Origin: Pokkaliibacter sp046614695 | GTDB taxonomy: Bacteria; Pseudomonadota; Gammaproteobacteria; Pseudomonadales; Balneatricaceae | Length of the DNA: 64,000 nt | Assembly (NCBI RefSeq): GCF_046614695.1 | Contig: NZ_JBKKHQ010000013.1 | Location: 292,530-356,529, forward strand | Direction: 5' to 3' | Notes under the pieces: generated by a model | What the model saw: only the letters and a program-made list of their open reading frames with translations | What the model was told of the DNA's origin: nothing | Database searches by the model: none | Shown: positions 16,816 to 23,937 of the stretch, in pieces | Layout of the letters: every line of letters begins with the position of its first letter | How positions within the stretch are numbered: the first letter of the stretch is position 1 | Position numbers and translations under genes: made by a program

Positions 16816-18534
16816 TCAGGCTTTGCTGCCTTCACCCTCGATGCGACGAGTGATGATGTACTGCTGTGTAATCGACAGGCAGTTGTTCACCACCCAGTAC
16901 AGTACCAGACCTGCTGGGAAGAACAGGAAGAAACCGGTAAAGACGATGGGCAGGAACTTCATAATCTTGGCCTGCATGGGATCCGGCGGTGTCGGGTTCA
17001 GTTTCTGCTGAATGAACATGGTGCAACCCATGATGATAGGCAGAATAAAGTACGGGTCACTCACGGACATATCGTGAATCCAGCCGAAGAAAGGCGCATG
17101 ACGCAGCTCAACGGATTCTGACAGTACCCAGTAAAGGGCAATAAACACTGGCATCTGGATCAGGATAGGCAAACAGCCGCCCAGCGGGTTGATCTTCTCT
17201 TTACGATAAAGCTCCATCATCGCCTGAGACATTTTCTGGCGGTCATCGCCAAACTGCTCTTTCATGCGCTGAATCTGCGGAGCAAATTTGCGCATTTTGG
17301 CCATGGAGCGATAGCTCATCGCGGAGGGATAGAAGAAGATCGCCTTCACTACCAGCGTGGTCAGGATAATCGCGATACCCCAGTTGCCGACGATGCTGTG
17401 GAAGAACTTCAGCATGGCGAACAGCGGCTGACCAATAAACCACAGCCAGCCGTAATCCACGGTCAGGTTCAGGTTAGCAGCGATATTTTTCAGTACATCC
17501 TGATTTTTCGGACCGATATACAGGGAGGCGTCCACAGAAGCCTGCTGGCCGGGAGCGACGGTAAAGCTTGGCTCAACCACACTGATAACGTAGTTCGAAC
17601 CCGATTTACGACCGGTATAGTGGTTTACGCCTTTATCCTGATCACCCGCCTGTTCTTTCTCGGCATTAGTGGTAGGAATCCAGGCTGTCAGGAAGTAATG
17701 CTGGAGCATGGCGACCCAGCCATCCTGAGACTTCTTGTCGAAATTCTCGCCGTCTTTCAGATTTTCGAAAGTGACTTTTTCGTAGTTTTTATCCTGCGTC
17801 GAGAAAACCGGACCCAGATAAGAACGCAGGCCCATACCGTGATGTTTACTCGGATCTTCCGAACCATCACGCTTCAGCTGGCCAAACATGTTGGCAGTAA
17901 ATGCAGCCTCTGAAGTGTTGTTGATCAGGTAGCTGACCTTGACCAGATTACTGCCCTTTTCCAGGGTAAAGCGCTTGGTAATTTCAACGCCTTTGTCAGT
18001 GGAGGTATGCAGATCAACGTTCAGCGTGTCCTTATCGCCCAGCTCATAAGACTTGGCTGTAGCGGTGTACATAGGACGACCATTTTTGCTGGCATCAGGA
18101 CCATCGGTACCAATCAGACCACTCATGGCGGTGTAAGTACGGGTGCTGTTGTTTTCCAGCATGACAAAAGGCTTCTCTGGAGAATCCAGTCGCTCTTTGT
18201 GATTAGGCAGGGCTGCGTAAAGAATATCGCCGCCTTTCAGATCAATGCGCAAATCCAGTTTGTCGGAGCTAACACTGATCAGGCCACTGGAGATCTTGTC
18301 GCTGTTGGACGCCGAACCTGCCGGAGCAGTCGGTGTATCGCCAGCGGAGGAAGATGCAGATGGGAGATCGTTGCTGGCCGCAGGGGCATCAACACTGGGC
18401 ATATCAGCCGAACTGATGGTCTCGGAAACATTAGCGGTTGCCACAGGCTGACCGTAATCTTCGTTCCACTTAATCACCAGCACATAAGCGATGAATGCCA
18501 GAGCACTCATCATAATAATCCGTTTTAGATCCAT
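16816..18534 (-). CDS. yidC: Membrane protein insertase YidC
   Basis: A 572-residue inner-membrane insertase of the YidC/Oxa1/Alb3 family. It has an N-terminal helix (MDLKRIIMMSALAFIAYVLVIKW), a periplasmic P1 beta-sandwich domain (about 60-340) preceded by a low-complexity Ser/Ala/Pro linker, then the five-helix conserved core (GNWGIAIILTTLVVKAIFF with the hydrophilic-groove arginine in SYRSMAKMRK, then PLGGCLPILIQMPVFIALYW). The C-terminus is basic. It works alone or with SecYEG to insert membrane proteins. It lies downstream of rnpA in the conserved ribosomal-protein/insertase cluster, but the intervening yidD is degraded. Confidence 0.97.
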   Translation of the reverse strand: MDLKRIIMMSALAFIAYVLVIKWNEDYGQPVATANVSETISSADMPSVDAPAASNDLPSASSSAGDTPTAPAGSASNSDKISSGLISVSSDKLDLRIDLKGGDILYAALPNHKERLDSPEKPFVMLENNSTRTYTAMSGLIGTDGPDASKNGRPMYTATAKSYELGDKDTLNVDLHTSTDKGVEITKRFTLEKGSNLVKVSYLINNTSEAAFTANMFGQLKRDGSEDPSKHHGMGLRSYLGPVFSTQDKNYEKVTFENLKDGENFDKKSQDGWVAMLQHYFLTAWIPTTNAEKEQAGDQDKGVNHYTGRKSGSNYVISVVEPSFTVAPGQQASVDASLYIGPKNQDVLKNIAANLNLTVDYGWLWFIGQPLFAMLKFFHSIVGNWGIAIILTTLVVKAIFFYPSAMSYRSMAKMRKFAPQIQRMKEQFGDDRQKMSQAMMELYRKEKINPLGGCLPILIQMPVFIALYWVLSESVELRHAPFFGWIHDMSVSDPYFILPIIMGCTMFIQQKLNPTPPDPMQAKIMKFLPIVFTGFFLFFPAGLVLYWVVNNCLSITQQYIITRRIEGEGSKA

Positions 18535-18536
18535 CG

Positions 18537-18648
18537 TGTGATCGCCAATGGTCGGGGTTTAATCAGACTGGAGTGGGAGCATCGGGCAGCGTGCAGACAA
18601 AGCTGGCTACCAGTAATTCCTGAGGCGTACCGCCAACTGAAAAGACAA
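18537..18648 (-). pseudogene. Probable decayed yidD between rnpA and yidC
   Basis: In most gammaproteobacteria yidD (about 70-85 codons) lies between rnpA and yidC; only 114 bases remain here and no intact yidD frame exists. On the minus strand one frame reads WRYASGITGSQLCLHAARCS. Its RYA, the cysteine nine residues after that alanine, and the CS six residues later match the spacing of the YidD signature (YRYAISPL..xxCRFxPSCS). The DNA also looks frameshifted near the LLGSQ position. The 3' half, with the HPGG motif, is missing. This is inference from spacing and synteny. Confidence 0.4.
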
Positions 18649-19032
18649 TTAACGAGTGGGAGCACCTTCACTCAGAGCAGCCGCTTTTTTTCGCAATCGT
18701 TGCCAGAGTCTGGCAAGTATCTGACGTAACTCTTCATTGGAGAGATCGCCAAGCCCCTGTCGGGCGATTATGACGAGGTCCAGCGCGTCCAGACGAGTAT
18801 GCGTGACTCTGAAATGCTCACGAATAACCCGCTTAATCCGGTTGCGCTGGTTTGCCCGTCTGACATGCTTTTTGGCGATTACCAACCCAAGTCGTGATCT
18901 TTCTTTACTGCTTGGCCTTGCCAGAATCAGCAGCGACTTGTCGGAAGCTTTAACGAGAACATCGTCAAAAACTTCCTTGTAGTCCCTGCTGTCAAGCAAA
19001 CGAGCCTGGCGGGGAAAGGAAAAATCAGACAT
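18649..19032 (-). CDS. rnpA: Ribonuclease P protein component
   Basis: A 127-residue basic protein subunit of RNase P, which removes 5' leaders from precursor tRNAs with the M1 RNA. The conserved RNR motif lies in RLGLVIAKKHVRRANQRNRIKRVIRE (about 55-80), and the N-terminal PRQARLLDSRDYKEVF fits the family. Length is normal. It lies 43 bases downstream of rpmH on the same strand, the standard arrangement, and is probably cotranscribed with it. Confidence 0.96.
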   Translation of the reverse strand: MSDFSFPRQARLLDSRDYKEVFDDVLVKASDKSLLILARPSSKERSRLGLVIAKKHVRRANQRNRIKRVIREHFRVTHTRLDALDLVIIARQGLGDLSNEELRQILARLWQRLRKKAAALSEGAPTR

Positions 19033-19075
19033 TAAATAACCGTCAGGTCAGGGGTGGTAACCAGCCAATGCATGC

Positions 19076-19210
19076 TTAGGCGCAAAGACGCTTGCGGCCT
19101 TTAGCGCGGCGAGCAGCCAGTACTTTCTGGCCGTTCTTGGTTGCCATACGAGCACGGAAACCGTGAGTACGCTTGCGTTTCAAAACGCTGGGTTGGAAGG
19201 TTCTTTTCAT
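19076..19210 (-). CDS. rpmH: 50S ribosomal protein L34
   Basis: A 44-residue highly basic protein with the invariant L34 sequence: MKRTFQPSVLKRKRTHGFRA, then a segment ending KGRKRLCA. It is part of the large ribosomal subunit. Start ATG is at 19208-19210 and stop TAA at 19076-19078. It is first in the rpmH-rnpA-yidC series and divergent from dnaA, so its promoter lies in the origin-like spacer to its right. Confidence 0.97.
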   Translation of the reverse strand: MKRTFQPSVLKRKRTHGFRARMATKNGQKVLAARRAKGRKRLCA

Positions 19211-19406
19211 GGTGAATAATCCGATTTAGTGCACTTAAACCTAGGTCATTTTACCGAATAGCCCCCCTCCCCATGAGTATTCACCGGATGGGCAGACAAC
19301 GGTAAGCGCGGAATTCTAGAGGAATCCCCTGCGTAGTTCAAATGAAAGCGTACAAAAACTGATCGACTTCCCAGTGCAATCCTTTCAACAGGCCTGACTG
19401 TCTTTG

Positions 19407-19526
19407 TTACTTCGGTGTTTTCTGGACCCTTCTGATGAATCGCTGCATGACTGTCATCCTGATCTGGTTTTCAGCCTTATCCAGTCGCGTCATTGCCATT
19501 TTCAAATCTTGTGTTTGTGAACTCAT
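19407..19526 (-). CDS. Possible small protein (39 aa) in the origin spacer
   Basis: A minus-strand frame with ATG at 19524-19526 and TAA at 19407-19409 encodes a lysine/glutamine-rich amphipathic peptide (start MSSQTQDLKMAMTRLDKAEN, end RRVQKTPK). The composition is protein-like and helical, but the ribosome-binding region (CAGGGT directly before the ATG) is too close to be convincing and I recognise no family. It may be chance. Confidence 0.2.
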   Translation of the reverse strand: MSSQTQDLKMAMTRLDKAENQIRMTVMQRFIRRVQKTPK

Positions 19527-19589
19527 ACCCTGAGAGGTGGATGATCAGTCAGGGGTCGTGATTCTGCCTTCTGAGATAGAGGGCTGTTT

Positions 19590-19945
19590 CAGTGAGCAAG
19601 GAATTTTTTTATCAGAAATTACATTTTATCCCTGTCTTATTTATTAATAGTCATTCAATAAGGGCATTAGCCCTTTAAGAAGATAGTAGTTGTAGTAATG
19701 ATGAGGGGCGCGAGAATCTGTGGATAAGGTATCTTAGCCCAGAAACTGCGCCTCTTTGCAGTTGTACACAACTCTGGGCTGAAAAGGTGACTTCAGGGTG
19801 TTTTTTTTGTCCACACCCTGTGTGTAAAACCCTGCCTTATCAACAAGGATATTCCACCCTCCACTTATGCACACCCTGTAACCTTGTCTGTGGACGGTTT
19901 TCTGACAGAGCTTAGGCCATTTTTTCGCCAATAATGTGGATAACT
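19590..19945. other. Putative chromosomal replication origin (oriC) between rpmH and dnaA
   Basis: The 804-base rpmH-dnaA spacer has the layout of a pseudomonad-type oriC. An AT-rich stretch (about 19603-19660, with TTTTTTTATC and TTATTTATTAATAG) could be the unwinding element. To its right lie DnaA boxes: perfect TGTGGATAA at 19719-19727 and 19935-19943, TTATGCACA at 19865-19873, near matches TTGTACACA at 19762-19770 and TTGTCCACA at 19807-19815, and weaker TGTGGACGG at 19889-19897. A small hairpin AAGGGC/GCCCTT occupies 19660-19675. The rest of the spacer (19211-19590) shows only the small frame listed separately. Confidence 0.7.
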
Positions 19946-20014
19946 GAATGCCCTGCAGGTAGAATCCCCGGCCCTGTTACGAATTAAATACTGCGGTTAT
20001 TTCGAGGTATTCGC

Positions 20015-21553
20015 GTGGTCGTCGAGTTTTGGCAACGAAGTCTGGTACGCCTGCAGGAAGAGCTGCCTGTTCAGCAATTCAATACCTGGATCCGTCCATT
20101 GCAGGCGGAAGAGGATGAGTCCGGTCAGTTAAAGCTTCTGGCACCGAACCGTTTTGTGATGGACTGGGTATCTGACAAGTATCTTCAGCGCATCAAAGAA
20201 GTGTTCAAGGATGCCTGTGAGGGTGACAGCTATAGCTTGTATCTGGATATCGGGCAGGTACGTCGTGGAGCCTTAACAACACGTGCTCCTCAGCCTGTTC
20301 GTCCGACGACGTTAAGCGGCCGTAGTCAGGAACCTGCTCAACCCTGGCGAGCACCGGCTCCAGCACCAAAACCTGCTACTCCTGAACCCGAACCAGCACC
20401 TACCTATAAGGCAGAGCCTCAGCAGAGTAGCCTGAGCTATATGCCAGCGGCGGAAGAGCCCGCTATTGAGGTTCTGGATGATGCCATGTACACCCGTGAG
20501 CGCACGGTGGATGTCGAAGGTGGTATTCGTCATCAAAGTCATTTGAATAAAGCCTTTACCTTTACCTCCTTCGTTCAGGGTAAATCGAACCAGCTGGCGC
20601 TGGCTGCGGCTAAACAGGTCGCTGATAACCCTGGTGGTTCCTACAACCCTTTATTCCTTTATGGTGGTGTTGGTCTTGGTAAAACCCACTTGATGCATGC
20701 AGTGGGCCTCGCCATGCTGGAGCGCAATCCCAACGCCAAGATTGTCTACTTGCACTCTGAGCGTTTCGTTGCTGACATGATCAAGGCGCTGCAGCTGAAT
20801 GCGATCAATGACTTCAAGCGTTATTACCGCTCAGTTGATGCTTTGCTGATTGACGATATTCAGTTCTTTGCCAATAAAGAGCGCTCTCAGGAAGAGTTTT
20901 TCCATACTTTCAATGCTTTGCTTGAAGGTGGTCAGCAAATGATCCTGACCTGCGATCGTTATCCTAAAGAGATCAGCGGTCTTGAAGAGCGCCTGAAATC
21001 CCGTTTTGGATGGGGCTTAACAGTGGCTGTAGAGCCTCCTGAGCTGGAAACCCGTGTGGCGATCCTGAAAAAGAAAGCCGATGAGGCCAAGGTGAACCTG
21101 CCGGATGATGCTGCTTTCTTTATTGCCCAGAAGATTCGTTCCAACGTTCGAGAACTTGAAGGTGCGCTTAAGCGCGTTATCGCTAATGCCCATTTTACCG
21201 GCAGTGCGATTACCCTGCCTTTTATTCGCGAGTCGCTGAAAGATCTGCTGGCTCTGCAGGATAAGCAGATCAGTATCGACAACATCCAGCGTGTGGTTTC
21301 CGAGTACTACAAGATTAAAGTGGCAGATTTGCTCTCCAAGCGTCGTAGTCGCTCTGTTGCCCGGCCTCGTCAGGTAGCAATGGCTCTGGCCAAGGAAATC
21401 ACTAACCACAGTTTGCCGGAAATCGGTGATGCTTTCGGCGGACGTGATCACACAACCGTACTGCATGCCTGCCGCAAAATTGCCGAGTTGCGTGATGAAG
21501 ATGCTGAAATTCGTGAGGATTATCAGAACCTTCTGCGCTCTCTGACGGCCTAA
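20015..21553 (+). CDS. dnaA: Chromosomal replication initiator protein DnaA
   Basis: A 512-residue AAA+ initiator that binds DnaA boxes and unwinds oriC. Domain I (about 1-85) begins VEFWQRSLVRLQEELPVQQF. Domain II is a long Pro/Ala/Glu-rich linker (about 90-175). Domain III has Walker A GGVGLGKTHLMHAVG, Walker B ALLIDDIQFF and an arginine-finger region. Domain IV carries the signature GGRDHTTVLHACRKI. The start is GTG 20015, preceded by GAGG at 20004-20007; the family N-terminus supports it. It is the first gene of the dnaA-dnaN-recF-gyrB series. DnaA boxes just upstream suggest autoregulation. Confidence 0.98.
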   Translation: MVVEFWQRSLVRLQEELPVQQFNTWIRPLQAEEDESGQLKLLAPNRFVMDWVSDKYLQRIKEVFKDACEGDSYSLYLDIGQVRRGALTTRAPQPVRPTTLSGRSQEPAQPWRAPAPAPKPATPEPEPAPTYKAEPQQSSLSYMPAAEEPAIEVLDDAMYTRERTVDVEGGIRHQSHLNKAFTFTSFVQGKSNQLALAAAKQVADNPGGSYNPLFLYGGVGLGKTHLMHAVGLAMLERNPNAKIVYLHSERFVADMIKALQLNAINDFKRYYRSVDALLIDDIQFFANKERSQEEFFHTFNALLEGGQQMILTCDRYPKEISGLEERLKSRFGWGLTVAVEPPELETRVAILKKKADEAKVNLPDDAAFFIAQKIRSNVRELEGALKRVIANAHFTGSAITLPFIRESLKDLLALQDKQISIDNIQRVVSEYYKIKVADLLSKRRSRSVARPRQVAMALAKEITNHSLPEIGDAFGGRDHTTVLHACRKIAELRDEDAEIREDYQNLLRSLTA

Positions 21554-21668
21554 GACCTCTGAAGCAACTGGTGCTCCTTTTCAACTGTTCAGGGAGTGCC
21601 GGTACTGATACCATCGTCTGTCTGATACGCCTTTGGGTGAAACCACGAAGACCTAATGGAAGCCTGAG

Positions 21669-22772
21669 ATGAAATTTGTCATTTCCCGCGAAGCCCTGCT
21701 CAAACCCTTACAGCTGGTAGCTGGTGTGGTAGAACGCCGACAAACCCTGCCTGTACTGTCCAACGTATTGCTGGTGGCTGAGGCGGATCACCTCTCATTG
21801 ACCGGTACTGACCTGGAAGTCGAACTGGTAGGTCGTGCCAAGCTGGAGCAGCCTTCTGTCGCTGGTTCCATCACCGTGCCTGCACGCAAGCTGATGGACT
21901 TGTGTAAGTCCCTGCCTGACGGCTCCATGATTGAATTTGAAGTGCAGGAGCAAAAGCTGATCCTGCGCTCTGGCCGTAGTCGTTTCACCCTGTCAACGTT
22001 ACCTGCCAGTGAATTCCCCAGTGTTGAAGACAGCCCCCAGGCTTTTGAGCTCACTCTGGAGCAACAGCAACTCAAGCGCCTGATTGAACGTACTTCTTTC
22101 GCCATGGCGCAGCAGGACGTTCGTTACTATCTGAACGGTATGCTGTTGGAAGTCGTTCAGGGTCGTGTTCGCTCGGTATCGACCGATGGTCACCGTCTGG
22201 CGACCTGTGCCACGGATCTGGATGTGAGCCCTCCTGAGAAGATTCAGGTCATCGTTCCACGCAAAGGTATTCTTGAGCTGGTTCGCCTGATTTCTGATCC
22301 GGAACAGCCTGCACGCCTATTGATTGGTAGCAACCATCTGCGTGCCCATGTGGGTGATTTTGTCTTCACTTCGAAACTGGTGGACGGTCGTTTCCCTGAC
22401 TATGAGCGCGTTGTTCCCCGTAACGGTAACAAGACGCTGATTGCTGATCGTCAGGAACTTCGTACTGTACTTCAGCGCGCAGCCATTCTCTCCAACGAGA
22501 AGTACCGTGGCGTACGCCTTTTGCTCAACCCTGGTCAGTTGCAGGTATTTGCTAACAACCCCGAGCAGGAAGAAGCCGAGGAATCGTTACTGGTTGAATA
22601 TGATCACGAGAATCTCGAGATCGGCTTTAACGTGACCTATCTTCTGGATGTGCTGAACGTCGTGAGTGAGCCGCAGGTGAAAATCATTCTGTCGGATGCC
22701 AACTCCAGCGTGCTGGTTCAGGAAGCTGAAGATGATGACTCTTTGTATGTCGTCATGCCGATGCGTCTCTAA
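21669..22772 (+). CDS. dnaN: DNA polymerase III beta subunit (sliding clamp)
   Basis: A 367-residue ring-forming processivity clamp made of three similar domains. The start MKFVISREALLKPLQLVAGV, the middle RYYLNGMLLEV segment and the C-terminus VVMPMRL are canonical; the last residues form the peptide-binding pocket rim. Length is normal (E. coli 366). It lies 115 bases after dnaA and 47 bases before recF. Confidence 0.98.
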   Translation: MKFVISREALLKPLQLVAGVVERRQTLPVLSNVLLVAEADHLSLTGTDLEVELVGRAKLEQPSVAGSITVPARKLMDLCKSLPDGSMIEFEVQEQKLILRSGRSRFTLSTLPASEFPSVEDSPQAFELTLEQQQLKRLIERTSFAMAQQDVRYYLNGMLLEVVQGRVRSVSTDGHRLATCATDLDVSPPEKIQVIVPRKGILELVRLISDPEQPARLLIGSNHLRAHVGDFVFTSKLVDGRFPDYERVVPRNGNKTLIADRQELRTVLQRAAILSNEKYRGVRLLLNPGQLQVFANNPEQEEAEESLLVEYDHENLEIGFNVTYLLDVLNVVSEPQVKIILSDANSSVLVQEAEDDDSLYVVMPMRL

Positions 22773-22783
22773 CCCTTTCTCTT

Positions 22784-22804
22784 TTATGCACAATCTTATC
22801 CACA
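22784..22804 (+). other. Two DnaA boxes in the dnaN-recF gap
   Basis: TTATGCACA at 22784-22792 and TTATCCACA at 22796-22804 lie head-to-tail within the 47-base gap, just ahead of the recF start. Confidence 0.5.
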
Positions 22805-22819
22805 GCGGGTGATAGCATT

Positions 22820-23905
22820 TTGTCTATCACCCGATTGGAAGTTCATCACCTCCGAAACCTCCGCCACGCGGCTTTTTCGCCCTCATCAGGGGTTAACCTG
22901 ATCTGGGGGGAAAATGGCAGTGGCAAGACCAGCCTGCTCGAAGCTATCCACATGCTGAGCGTGGCGCGTTCCTTTCGTACTCATAAGGTAAAGTCGGTTA
23001 TTTCCCAGGGGGAAGCTGGCTGTACGTTGTTTGCTCGCATTCGTCACGCTGACTCAGAGCTGCCTGTGGGGATTACCCGGCGATTGGATGGCGATCATGA
23101 AATTCGTGTAGGCAGCAGCACTCAGACATCCCTGGCTGAGCTGGCTCGGGTTTTACCACTGCTGGTCATTAATCCGGATGCCTTTCGTTTGCTTGAGGGG
23201 AGTCCGGCTGAAAGACGCCAGTTTATGGACTGGGGTGTCTTTCATCAGGAAAACCAGTTTTATGATGCCTGGAGGCGTTATCAGCGTGCGCTTAAACAGC
23301 GCAATAGCCTGCTGAAGTGTGGTAAAATCGACCCTCAGTTTCTGGCGGTCTGGACCTCTGAACTGGTGCTGCAAACGGCGGTAATTCATGCATTACGACA
23401 GACGTATCTTGAGCGCTTTGCACCCGTTTTTCAGAGCTATTTGTCGCGTTTAACCTCACTTGAAGACGTGACCTTGCATTACTACCCCGGTTGGGATGCC
23501 AAACGCGATTTCGAAGAAGTATTGGCCAGTGGTATTGGTCGTGATGCCGAGCTGGGGTTTACCCAGCAAGGTCCGCATCGGGCTGATATCCGGATTAAAG
23601 CCAGCCAGAAGGCCGCTGTCGACATTTTGTCCCGTGGCCAGCAGAAGATGGTGGTATGTGCTCTAAAACTGGCTCAGGGGCAGTTGCTGGCTGAACAGAA
23701 GCAACGTCAGCCAGTCTATCTGATTGATGATTTGCCCGCAGAGCTGGATCGCACCCACCGGCGATCCTTATGTGAATTAATAGAAGCCTTGCAGTGCCAG
23801 GTATTTATAACCTCGGTTGATGCCGAGATTATGGATGATTGCTGGAGCCCGGACTGCAAGGTGCAACGATTTCAAATGGAAAACGGGTGCTTGCAGGATG
23901 CCTGA
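22820..23905 (+). CDS. recF: DNA replication and repair protein RecF
   Basis: A 361-residue SMC-like ATPase that loads RecA with RecO/RecR at gaps in single-stranded DNA. Walker A is WGENGSGKTSLLEAIHMLS near residue 32, the signature region is LSRGQQKMVVCALKLAQ near 270, and Walker B is VYLIDDLPAELD near 300. The start is TTG 22820, placing ITRLEVHHLRNLR at the N-terminus as in the family. It is downstream of dnaN and 32 bases before gyrB, probably cotranscribed. Confidence 0.97.
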   Translation: MSITRLEVHHLRNLRHAAFSPSSGVNLIWGENGSGKTSLLEAIHMLSVARSFRTHKVKSVISQGEAGCTLFARIRHADSELPVGITRRLDGDHEIRVGSSTQTSLAELARVLPLLVINPDAFRLLEGSPAERRQFMDWGVFHQENQFYDAWRRYQRALKQRNSLLKCGKIDPQFLAVWTSELVLQTAVIHALRQTYLERFAPVFQSYLSRLTSLEDVTLHYYPGWDAKRDFEEVLASGIGRDAELGFTQQGPHRADIRIKASQKAAVDILSRGQQKMVVCALKLAQGQLLAEQKQRQPVYLIDDLPAELDRTHRRSLCELIEALQCQVFITSVDAEIMDDCWSPDCKVQRFQMENGCLQDA

Positions 23906-23937
23906 GCACCTCAAGCCAACTGTATCAGGAGTAATCC

